DNA of 5,581 bases, taken from the NCBI GenBank assembly GCA_012842105.1, contig DUTL01000080.1, forward strand, positions 1 through 5,581. Direction: 5' to 3'. Every line of letters begins with the position of its first letter. Positions within the stretch are counted from its first letter, which is position 1. This stretch comes from Candidatus Fermentithermobacillaceae bacterium (lineage in GTDB: Bacteria; Bacillota; Sulfobacillia; Fermentithermobacillales; Fermentithermobacillaceae). This document shows, in pieces, positions 1-5,461 of the stretch. Below the pieces are notes generated by a model. It was not told the origin of the DNA. It made no database searches and saw nothing but the letters and a program-made list of their open reading frames with translations. Both the position numbers and the translations under genes were made by a program.

Positions 1-977
1 CCGTTGATGATAATGTCTGATGCTTCCTCCCAGGTTGTTTCAGGTTCAAACTCAGGATCAAGGGGAGCCTCAATGTCGCAATACAGCATTTTGTCCAGGC
101 CGAGCACTTCCTTCCGGAGCCTAGCGTACCTGCGCATGTGGGGTGCAAGCTCAGTAAGGATGATGTCGTGCAAGTTGTTGTATATGTCAATGGTAACTTC
201 CTGCCTATCCAGGAGCATGTGGATGGCTGATTCATACCCCCGGAGTTTAGCCATGGTGACGTTCTTCTTGACTTCGGTGCCCCAGGTTGCTGCGTATGTG
301 TTCTGGTAGGCTTTCATGCCCCTTGTGGTTTCTGCATATGCGTTACGCCTGAGGACGATATCAGCGGCGGTTTCGTATCTGCCAAAAGCCATGGGATATG
401 GTGTGCCTTTGCTGTCTGCAACAGGGTTGAGCGACAAATCTGCCGTCCTGGATCTTTCGTACACCATAGCAGGCGCGCTTAGGACTTCGCCAAGCGCCGC
501 CAGCGTCGCTTCGGTATCGGGATGGAGCAGATGGGGCTTTCGTTCTATCATTTTCTCTACGGTAATGCGGAAAGGCTCCAGCCCTGGCTCTTTCGCCAGG
601 TACTTTTCAAGAGTGCCGTCTGGAAGGCTTAGCGCTTCGGACCTGATGAAGGAAGCAGCTGCACGGATATGGGTACCGAGGGCTCTTGCCCTCCCTGCCA
701 TGGCCTGGTATTCAGGGTTGGTTCCATCGCTTGACAGGTGAAGAGACGCGTAAGATGCCACTTTTGCAAGCCTTTTCATCAGGGCTTCCTGAGCTTCAAA
801 GCATTCCAGCAGGGTCTTTGCATTCTCGCCCAGTTTGCCTTTGAACCTGGTAACCGTGCCAACCATTCGTGCTACTTCATTGAACTCGGCTTCCCAAGCT
901 TCTTTCGTGGGGAATATATCAGCCAGATTCCATGTTTGCTCGACAGGTACCTCGGATCGTTTGAGCTGTCTAGCCAT
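1..977 (-). CDS. pepF: Oligoendopeptidase F (M3 family zinc metallopeptidase), N-terminal part, cut by left window edge
   Basis: Reading the minus strand from ATG at 977-975 gives 325 complete codons without a stop to the window edge. Established for the family: M3 oligoendopeptidases are cytoplasmic zinc enzymes of about 600 residues that cut short peptides. Visible matches are the start (VPVEQTWNLADIFPT, residues about 10-24), the helical oligopeptidase F N-terminal region (about 115-185), and the opening of the M3 catalytic domain: YPMAFGRYE (194-202), VLRRNAYAETTRGMKAYQNT (208-227), KNVTMAKLRGYESAIHMLLD (238-257), IYNNLHD and HMRRYARLRKEVLGLD. The HExxH zinc site normally falls near residue 380-390, so it lies outside the window and activity cannot be judged. 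An AAGGAGG ribosome binding site (984-990) sits 6 nt before the ATG, which fixes the start. It lies downstream of mscL on the same strand, separated by 254 bp, so it probably has its own promoter, though none is clear. No frameshift is seen. Confidence 0.93.
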   Translation of the reverse strand, partial: MARQLKRSEVPVEQTWNLADIFPTKEAWEAEFNEVARMVGTVTRFKGKLGENAKTLLECFEAQEALMKRLAKVASYASLHLSSDGTNPEYQAMAGRARALGTHIRAAASFIRSEALSLPDGTLEKYLAKEPGLEPFRITVEKMIERKPHLLHPDTEATLAALGEVLSAPAMVYERSRTADLSLNPVADSKGTPYPMAFGRYETAADIVLRRNAYAETTRGMKAYQNTYAATWGTEVKKNVTMAKLRGYESAIHMLLDRQEVTIDIYNNLHDIILTELAPHMRRYARLRKEVLGLDKMLYCDIEAPLDPEFEPETTWEEASDIIIN

Positions 978-983
978 ACGGAT

Positions 984-990
984 CCTCCTT
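984..990 (-). promoter_or_regulatory. Ribosome binding site of the pepF-like gene
   Basis: AAGGAGG on the minus strand is a near-perfect anti-16S match, 6 nt upstream of the ATG at 977. It decides the start of the peptidase gene and indicates strong translation initiation. Confidence 0.85.
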
Positions 991-1129
991 TTGATTGACT
1001 GTTTGGCCCTTAGGCGATTTGGCCAGTCTTAAAGAATATTTCTGGACACGAACAGTTAATCCTGCCTAGATTGGTGATTTTTCCAGTGGCCAGGCTCAGC
1101 GCATGAGTGCCCGGTTGGTGTGCCAGGGC

Positions 1130-1176
1130 TGTGGACATCCTGTTGAAACCCTGTGATTAACATGTGAACATCCTGT
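1130..1176. repeat. Two 14-bp direct repeats in the mscL-pepF spacer
   Basis: TGTGGACATCCTGT (1130-1143) recurs as TGTGAACATCCTGT (1163-1176), 13 of 14 identical and 33 bp apart, about three helical turns. A third related TGTGATTAA lies between them (from about 1152). The spacer between mscL and pepF (978-1231) otherwise holds no convincing ORF, terminator or promoter. The repeats lie 150-200 bp upstream of the pepF start, so they could be binding sites for a regulator, but no known operator is recognised. The TGTG-A cores loosely resemble DnaA boxes, each with one or more mismatches. Confidence 0.5.
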
Positions 1177-1212
1177 GTATTATTGCGAAAAGAACACACC
1201 AGGACCTTTAGA

Positions 1213-1230
1213 ACACGGTACTACACGGTA
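1213..1230. repeat. Short tandem repeat ACACGGTA x2 just after mscL
   Basis: ACACGGTA occurs at 1213-1220 and 1223-1230, a 10-bp period starting one base beyond the mscL stop codon. No function is recognised. It does not form a terminator: no G+C-rich hairpin with a following T-run is seen on the minus strand after mscL. Confidence 0.4.
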
Positions 1231-1231
1231 T

Positions 1232-1681
1232 TCAGTTTAAATCCGAAGTACAATGAGGGCACTTGACTGCCTTAATCGATATCTCGCTTTGACAGAAAGG
1301 GCAGGCCTTGGTAGCAGGCAGAGCCGGTTTTTCAGCAGGGGCCGGAGCCGTAAGTGCCCTTACTTTGTTTGCTTGCTTTACTATCAGAAAAAGCGCGAAA
1401 GCGATAATCACAAAATCTACCACAGCCGTTATGAAGTTCCCGTAATTGAGAGTTGCCGCGCCTACCGCTTTGGCTTCCTCCAGGGTTTGGTAGGTTTTCC
1501 CGTCCAAGGCCAGAAACATGTGGGAAAAATCAACTTTTCCTGTTAATTGTGCAACCACAGGCATAATCAAGTCGTTGACCAAAGAGGTGACAATCTTGCC
1601 GAATGCGCCACCGATAATAACGCCCACTGCAAGATCAATGACGTTGCCTTTCATTGCAAATTCCTTGAACTCTTTCCACAT
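1232..1681 (-). CDS. mscL: Large-conductance mechanosensitive channel MscL with C-terminal zinc-ribbon-like tail
   Basis: 149 residues, against about 130-136 for the classic protein. The family forms a homopentameric inner-membrane pore that opens under membrane tension to release solutes during hypo-osmotic shock. The sequence shows the amphipathic N-terminal helix (WKEFKEFAMKGNVIDLAVGV), TM1 (about 14-43, with GVIIGGAFGKIVTSLVNDLI and the following MPVV), the periplasmic loop (about 45-78) and TM2 (about 80-103, YGNFITAVVDFVIIAFALFL), then a charged cytoplasmic segment. After an Ala/Pro-rich linker (111-124) comes an added tail with C127-P-F-C130 and C141-P-H-C144, a CPxC-x10-CPxC pattern like a zinc ribbon. 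Such tails occur in other Gram-positive and environmental MscL proteins. The ATG at 1681 agrees with the conserved N-terminus. It is transcribed divergently from the flavin reductase gene and probably singly. Confidence 0.97.
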   Translation of the reverse strand: MWKEFKEFAMKGNVIDLAVGVIIGGAFGKIVTSLVNDLIMPVVAQLTGKVDFSHMFLALDGKTYQTLEEAKAVGAATLNYGNFITAVVDFVIIAFALFLIVKQANKVRALTAPAPAEKPALPATKACPFCQSEISIKAVKCPHCTSDLN

Positions 1682-1684
1682 GGG

Positions 1685-1700
1685 TTGAACCCCCGTTCAA
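1685..1700 (-). promoter_or_regulatory. Inverted repeat around the mscL ribosome binding site
   Basis: On the minus strand TTGAAC-GGGG-GTTCAA is a perfect 6-bp inverted repeat with a four-G loop, directly before the mscL ATG. The G-run (1694-1690) is the only purine-rich Shine-Dalgarno candidate and lies 8 nt upstream of the start. The mRNA could therefore fold with the ribosome binding site in the loop, or a protein could bind the DNA palindrome. The repeat is seen directly; a regulatory role is inference. Confidence 0.4.
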
Positions 1701-1763
1701 TGTTGGATTTGGGCCAGGCCGCATGCAGGATCATGGGAGATTCCATTGTGCAGTCTATATATG

Positions 1764-1792
1764 ATAATAGAGGTTTTAAGAGACAAAATCCA
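1764..1792 (-). promoter_or_regulatory. Candidate sigma-A promoter for mscL
   Basis: On the minus strand TGGATT (1792-1787), a 17-nt spacer, then TATTAT (1769-1764). The -10 matches TATAAT at five of six positions; the -35 is weak at three of six. This places transcription start near 1755-1758, leaving a leader of about 75 nt before the mscL ATG. Another reading is TTGTCT with a CATATA or TATATA -10 slightly downstream in the same A+T-rich stretch. Confidence 0.4.
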
Positions 1793-1838
1793 GTACACGC
1801 TCATGGAACGTCGCAAATCCAGTTCGTCAGACTTCGTG

Positions 1839-1868
1839 TTAGCATCTACATTCGCTGAGTGGTATAGT
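1839..1868 (+). promoter_or_regulatory. Candidate promoter for the flavin reductase gene
   Basis: TTAGCA (1839-1844), an 18-nt spacer and TATAGT (1863-1868) resemble -35 and -10 boxes (four and five of six matches). Transcription would begin near 1875, leaving a leader of about 40 nt. It is back-to-back with the mscL promoter candidate in the 234-bp divergent spacer. The assignment is by eye only. Confidence 0.38.
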
Positions 1869-1915
1869 TTTAGATAACACTGAAGTACAAATCGAATGAA
1901 TAGTGGAGGTGCACC

Positions 1916-2407
1916 ATGCAAAAGAAAGCAGCAGCAATTACTCCTGCAGTCCAACCCACACCCATAGTGATTGTGTCGTGCCGTGATAGCCAGGGGCGTG
2001 ATAACGCCTTGACGGTTGCTTACTGTTGCAACTGTAGTTTTGATCCCCCAATGGTTATGGTGAGTATAGCTCCCTCGAGGTTTTCTCATCACATGATTAA
2101 GGAAACCAAGTGTTTTGTGATAAACTTGGCAACCAAAGAGCATGAAGGCGTTATGCAGTACCTGGGAACCAAGAGCGGCCGTGACGAAGATAAACTGGCC
2201 AAGTTGGGGCTTAAAACCGAAGATGGCCGAACAGTGAACGCACCTGTTCTTTCCGGCTTCCCGGTTAACATTGAGTGTAAAGTAGTGGATTCAATTGTAA
2301 CCGGGTCACACGAGGTGTTCGTGGGGGAGATCAAGTACATACATGCCAGGGAAGATCTACTGGATGATGAGGGGAACATACTGTTTGATAAGCTGGAACT
2401 CCTCTAA
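1916..2407 (+). CDS. Flavin reductase-like FMN-binding domain protein
   Basis: 163 residues, the usual size for a stand-alone protein of the flavin reductase-like (FMN-binding split barrel) family. Members are cytoplasmic and bind FMN; many reduce flavin with NAD(P)H or pass electrons to partner proteins, but substrates cannot be read from sequence. Matches are the N-terminal PTPIVIVSCRDSQGRDNALTV (residues about 14-33), where the N-x-x-T segment normally contacts flavin phosphate, then DPPMVMVSIAPSRFSHHMI (43-61), the TKCFVINLAT strand (64-73), the acidic DEDKLAKLGLKTEDG helix-turn (90-104), AP (109-110) with the central CKVVDSIVTGSHEVFVGEI strands (121-139), and a short C-terminus. GGAGGT (1905-1910) lies 5 nt before the ATG and supports this start. 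It stands alone, with its own candidate promoter and a terminator about 50 nt after the stop. It is cysteine-rich near the N-terminus (C22, C37, C38, C40), and a redox role is possible but unproven. Confidence 0.9.
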   Translation: MQKKAAAITPAVQPTPIVIVSCRDSQGRDNALTVAYCCNCSFDPPMVMVSIAPSRFSHHMIKETKCFVINLATKEHEGVMQYLGTKSGRDEDKLAKLGLKTEDGRTVNAPVLSGFPVNIECKVVDSIVTGSHEVFVGEIKYIHAREDLLDDEGNILFDKLELL

Positions 2408-2433
2408 CTTCAAATGGCAAGTTTGTGCGAGAG

Positions 2434-2463
2434 GCTTCATACTAACGTGAGTGTGCTTGAAGC
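2434..2463 (+). other. Alternative hairpin overlapping the terminator's 5' arm
   Basis: GCTTCA (2434-2439) can pair with TGAAGC (2458-2463), using bases that are also part of the 5' arm of the terminator stem. The two hairpins exclude each other, the geometry of an antiterminator or attenuator. The stem is only 6 bp and no coding leader or known ligand-binding motif is recognised, so this may be chance. Confidence 0.25.
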
Positions 2464-2508
2464 AGAGGTGACGAGATTTGGTTGTGTGATCCAGCGCCTC
2501 TGCTTTTT
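2459..2508 (+). terminator. Rho-independent terminator after the flavin reductase gene
   Basis: AAGCAGAGG (2460-2468) pairs perfectly with CCTCTGCTT (2497-2505). The stem can extend inwards by a U-G and a G-C pair (2469-2470 with 2495-2496), giving about 11 bp. Five T residues (2504-2508) close the 3' side. The loop of about 24 nt is longer than typical. It begins about 50 nt after the stop codon and would separate this gene from the downstream SbcCD-like operon. No T-run follows on the other strand, so it is one-directional. Confidence 0.7.
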
Positions 2509-2621
2509 GGTTTATTGCAGGCTGGAAAGTAAGCACATCCACAGTTTACCTGACTGGCAGCCTTCCACAGCCCTTTACTGAAAGGAATTTCCAAATAGGG
2601 TGTCGAACACATACATCCTGG

Positions 2622-2765
2622 ATGCAAAAACCGGTGAGGCACACACCGATTTGGATTATGTTCAACTGCGAAGTAGCCGGTATGTCGGCCGGTGGCAGGT
2701 GCTTCTGTGCCACTTGTGACAGAGATGAAAACGCAGGGCATCTTCCATTGGGCTGGGAAACGTAA
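2622..2765 (+). pseudogene. Possible decayed TnpB (IS200/IS605 OrfB) C-terminus
   Basis: One plus-strand frame is open from before 2505 to the TAA at 2763-2765 and contains C-F-C-A-T-C followed at once by D-R-D-E-N-A (2700-2735) and LGWET. Intact TnpB nucleases end with paired CxxC zinc-finger knuckles and then a final RuvC motif of the form D-R-D-x-N-A-A-x-N, so this scrap looks like that region with the residues between the second knuckle and the aspartate lost. No TnpB body is found upstream, and the frame lacks a credible start or ribosome binding site. The call rests mainly on this short motif and on the family-typical right-end sequence about 40 bp downstream. Chance resemblance in a non-coding stretch remains possible. 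Confidence 0.4.
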
Positions 2766-2772
2766 GGCCTGC

Positions 2773-2835
2773 CAGCAAAGAGGCTGTTTCTGCTTGAACC
2801 TAGAATCCAATGGCTTTAGCCGTGGGACTATGTCA
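2773..2835 (+). mobile_element. Right end of an IS200/IS605-family element (TnpB-type), remnant with omega-RNA-like hairpin
   Basis: The stretch GAACCTAGAATCC (2796-2808), then a hairpin CCAATGGC-TTTA-GCCGTGGG (2807-2826), then ACTATGTCA (2827-2835) closely matches, from memory, the usual right end of clostridial IS605/TnpB elements, where a perfect stem with TTTA loop is followed by GAGTATGTCA. Here the stem has one A-G mismatch and one T-G wobble, as expected of a decaying copy. In intact elements this hairpin is both the subterminal transposase-binding structure and the 3' scaffold of the omega RNA, with the guide being the bases just outside the end. A small CAGC/GCTG hairpin lies just upstream (from 2773). 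The left end is not identified, so total length is unknown; 2509-2772 may also belong to it, including hairpins at 2632-2648 and 2692-2713. Confidence 0.62.
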
Positions 2836-2860
2836 GGAGCCTGGATAAGACGTACTTCGA

Positions 2861-2867
2861 AAGGGTG
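2861..2867 (+). promoter_or_regulatory. Ribosome binding site of the SbcD-like gene
   Basis: AAGGGTG lies 6-8 nt before the GTG at 2874, and an in-frame TAA immediately precedes that GTG (2871-2873). The reading frame therefore cannot begin earlier, and GTG is the natural start. No convincing promoter is seen between the insertion-sequence right end and this site. Confidence 0.65.
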
Positions 2868-2873
2868 ATTTAA

Positions 2874-4019
2874 GTGCCATCCTTTATCCATACAGGAGAT
2901 CTTCATCTAGGACGGCCATTTCGGAGGTTAGGAGCCCTGGGCAAAGAAATAAGAAAGGCCCAGTTCCGAACCCTCACAAACATCGTGGATGCAGTTAAGC
3001 AGACCCGCTCAAACTTCCTTGTAGTTGCAGGGGATTTGTTCGATACAAATTCAGTTTCTATCCGGTTGGTAAAAGACGTGCTAAGCTGCTTTGCTTCTAT
3101 AGCGCCGGTTCCCGTTTATATCCAGCCGGGTACTCACGATGTATTCGACTCAGCGTCTGTTTACCGCACCATCCTCAACTCCAATATTCTGCCCACCAAC
3201 GTTACAGTGATCCCGGAAGAAGCTTCTGAGTTTCGTCCGGTGCCTGACGTGGGGTTGTTTGCATCAGCCAATACCACCAAACGGGGAGGAGATCGCCCGC
3301 TCAGGCGGCTATCTTCTTTGGCGTCCGGCAGCGATGCCAGGTATAAGGTTGCTGTTATTCACGGGTCAGTAGATGTGCCCGGCCTGTCTATAGATCCACA
3401 TGAGCCCCTTGTAGGCCAGGATGAGATTGCATCGAGTCCTTTCCAATACGTGGCCATGGGCCACTGGCATAAGCGGCATATATGGTCTCAGGGGGGCACT
3501 GAGGCTATCTACTGCGGCACACCTGAAACGCTGGAGTTTGACGAAATACCTTCGCCGGGTACGGTGACAGTGGTTTCTCTTGGAGACATTGTTCAGGCTG
3601 AGGAAAGGGTGGTAGGTACTCACAAATGGGTGAAAGTGAGCCTTGATTTGAGCTTGATGCCTGATGCCAATGCTATCATTCACCGGGCTAACCAGGAAGC
3701 GGGCAGCCGTACCCTCTTGCGATTGGAACTCAGGGGAAACCTGGCCGGCCAGGATAATTGGCTTGACGGCTTGAGCGTGGATGATCTTGTGGAAGCCATA
3801 GGCCCGAATTTCTTCCACGCCGAAATCGATGCAAGCCGGCTGGTTCTTCATGACCCTGATCCAGGCGAGTTTCCTCCGAACTCGATTGGCCGGGCATTTC
3901 ATGAAATTATGGCCGAGAAAATTGACGAGGCCCAGGATCCGGCAGAAAAGGAGATACTTCAGGAAGCGCTCAGACGTGGGGTTTTGTACCTTTCAGGGAA
4001 GGCGGGGATAAGGCCATGA
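2874..4019 (+). CDS. SbcD/Mre11-like metallophosphoesterase (DNA repair exonuclease subunit)
   Basis: 381 residues starting at GTG. The calcineurin-like phosphoesterase core is clear: motif I GDLHLG (D9, H11), motif II AGDLFD (D54, D57), motif III PGTHD (86-89, H88, D89), the single histidine VIHGS (H163) and the final GHWHKRH (H197, H199), followed by the YCGTPETLEFDE segment (213-224) typical of SbcD/Mre11-type enzymes. By family these are two-metal, Mn-dependent nucleases that, with an SbcC/Rad50 ATPase, process DNA ends and hairpins. The C-terminal part (about 240-381) would hold the capping and ATPase-binding helices. Odd point: motif III is GTHD where most Mre11/SbcD enzymes have GNHD with a metal-binding Asn. 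The protein is probably a divergent branch (YhaO-like or another Bacillota group), not classic SbcD, so no symbol is given. Its TGA overlaps the next gene's ATG by 4 bp, implying translational coupling. Confidence 0.9.
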   Translation: MPSFIHTGDLHLGRPFRRLGALGKEIRKAQFRTLTNIVDAVKQTRSNFLVVAGDLFDTNSVSIRLVKDVLSCFASIAPVPVYIQPGTHDVFDSASVYRTILNSNILPTNVTVIPEEASEFRPVPDVGLFASANTTKRGGDRPLRRLSSLASGSDARYKVAVIHGSVDVPGLSIDPHEPLVGQDEIASSPFQYVAMGHWHKRHIWSQGGTEAIYCGTPETLEFDEIPSPGTVTVVSLGDIVQAEERVVGTHKWVKVSLDLSLMPDANAIIHRANQEAGSRTLLRLELRGNLAGQDNWLDGLSVDDLVEAIGPNFFHAEIDASRLVLHDPDPGEFPPNSIGRAFHEIMAEKIDEAQDPAEKEILQEALRRGVLYLSGKAGIRP

Positions 4020-5461
4020 GTGGCGTCGAAAGGCAGTCCAATAGCGAAAACGGCCTTTGCGGCCAGCCTTCTAACAGCGGATTTGTCCGTATAAAACGAA
4101 TTAGAATGGTAGGTTTCAGGTCTTTTGAAGACTATTCATTGGATCTTCCCCCGGGGCTTGTGTTTATCTGCGGCCCTAACGAATCAGGGAAGACCGGAAT
4201 AATGAAAGCAGTTCAGCTAGGGCTCTTCACCGATGCAGCCACTTCCAGGCAAGACGTTCGCCGCCTGGCCAGATGGGGAAGTGACGAAGGTTTTAGAATT
4301 GAACTTGTACTGGAAGATCAGGACGGGCAATGGGAAATTATCAGGGACTTCGACACGAAAAGCAATGTTCTAAACAAGCCTGATGGAACTCGAGTGCGGG
4401 ATAAGAACAGGATTCTGGAGATTGTTGCCGGGCTTTTGGGCATCCCTAAAGATGGTGCTGAAGCGGCATATGAGGCCAGTGTATGTGTGCATCAAGATGA
4501 ACTGGCTTCCAGAGGAGACGACCTGAAGAAACTCATAGAGAACAGGGTTTTGGGCGGAGGCGTGGATGTTATCAAGCTGGCCAACGATGCTGCCAGGAGA
4601 ATAAGTGATCTTGAGGCCGGCAAGCGAGGCGGAGTTATCCAGGGCGAACTCACTGAGGCCCGTTTACGTATCTCTAAGTTTGAGGACAAGCTACGAGACG
4701 TGGATCTTAAGGTCAAAACCGGCCAGGAAGAGAGAATTAGGGTACTGGGCCTTACAGAGCAAGTTGAAACACTTGGGGAAGAAGTCTTGATACTTGAGCA
4801 AATGCTCAAAAAGGCCCAAGCATATGCCACGGCGCAAAATACCTATGGCCGGGAGAGCAAGGAACTTAACAACGTTATTGAGCAGCGGCAGACGCGTAAG
4901 CGCCTGGAGGAGCGGCTGGCCCAAATAGCGCCTCAGATAAGAGACTTATCTGAAAGCAAGAAGAAACTCGACGCAGAGCATGCCAGAAAAATTCGTTTGG
5001 ATGAAGTTGAGCGTGATATTGCTCTTACCCGCGAGGAGATGGTACGGCTTTCAGAACTCCGAACGAAAGCTAAGAAACTGTTGGATGAGGCGGACGAGGC
5101 TGAAGCAAGGATTGGAAGCTTGACCCTCATAGATCCGCAGAAGGTTGACGAGGCTGAGAAATTGAACCAGAACCTTGCACATTACAAGCAAGCTTTGATT
5201 GAAGCACAGAGCGCCTGTGAGCAGTTGCGGAAAGACCTGGCGCGTTACACAGATGAGAGGGAACGCAAATCAGAGCAAGAATTGCGCCTTGCAACGTTAC
5301 TTGAAACCAGAAAACGGGCTGAACTGCTGGACTCTGTTTCCGCTGAAATGGGGAAAATCGAGCCTGCGATCACTCGATATAAGGATGCTGAGGGCAAACT
5401 TTTGGCACTGGCGCCTATATCTGAACGGGATGTCCAAGAAGCAATAGCGTTCAGCCCGTAA
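4016..5461 (+). CDS. SbcC/Rad50-like AAA ATPase, N-terminal half, truncated at a fold-back junction
   Basis: 481 residues are encoded, but the family is usually about 700-1,100. Residues 25-60 give the ABC-type head start RIKRIRMVGFRSFEDYSLDL followed by Walker A GPNESGKT (53-60). A Q-loop-like VCVHQDEL lies at 157-163 (Q160). From about 185 to the end the sequence is highly charged and heptad-like, the ascending arm of a long coiled coil. The zinc-hook or apex, the descending arm, the signature motif and Walker B are all missing, so the product could not bind ATP in the normal two-lobed way. The ATG lies in an ATGA overlap with the SbcD-like stop; the first 24 residues are not conserved in type. 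Codons 479-481 and the TAA lie past the junction at 5449, so the stop is a product of the rearrangement described at 5389-5557. The intact partner would be the ATPase that drives the nuclease subunit. Confidence 0.88.
   Translation: MSGVERQSNSENGLCGQPSNSGFVRIKRIRMVGFRSFEDYSLDLPPGLVFICGPNESGKTGIMKAVQLGLFTDAATSRQDVRRLARWGSDEGFRIELVLEDQDGQWEIIRDFDTKSNVLNKPDGTRVRDKNRILEIVAGLLGIPKDGAEAAYEASVCVHQDELASRGDDLKKLIENRVLGGGVDVIKLANDAARRISDLEAGKRGGVIQGELTEARLRISKFEDKLRDVDLKVKTGQEERIRVLGLTEQVETLGEEVLILEQMLKKAQAYATAQNTYGRESKELNNVIEQRQTRKRLEERLAQIAPQIRDLSESKKKLDAEHARKIRLDEVERDIALTREEMVRLSELRTKAKKLLDEADEAEARIGSLTLIDPQKVDEAEKLNQNLAHYKQALIEAQSACEQLRKDLARYTDERERKSEQELRLATLLETRKRAELLDSVSAEMGKIEPAITRYKDAEGKLLALAPISERDVQEAIAFSP

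Noticed and set aside
4..1032. Plus-strand open frames over 4-309, 316-741, 738-998 and 835-1032
   Set aside because: They are antisense shadows of the clear pepF coding sequence on the minus strand; their peptides show no family resemblance and lack ribosome binding sites.
1130..1180. DnaA-box cluster / replication origin
   Set aside because: The TGTG-A motifs each miss the TTATCCACA consensus by one or more bases, and there is no A+T-rich unwinding region or dnaA/dnaN neighbour.
1697..2143. Minus-strand 148-codon open frame across the divergent spacer and start of the flavin reductase gene
   Set aside because: It overlaps the conserved flavin reductase N-terminus and both promoter candidates; its peptide is low-quality and unrecognisable.
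2550..2870. Cobalamin or other riboswitch upstream of the SbcD-like gene
   Set aside because: Fragments such as GTGCCACT and GTCAGGAGCCTGG recall B12-riboswitch pieces, but the conserved order of boxes is absent and the IS200/IS605 right end explains the 3' part better.
2442..2906. Minus-strand 154-codon open frame over the region before the SbcD-like gene
   Set aside because: It runs antisense through the terminator, the insertion-sequence right end and the nuclease start; no ribosome binding site and no recognisable domain.
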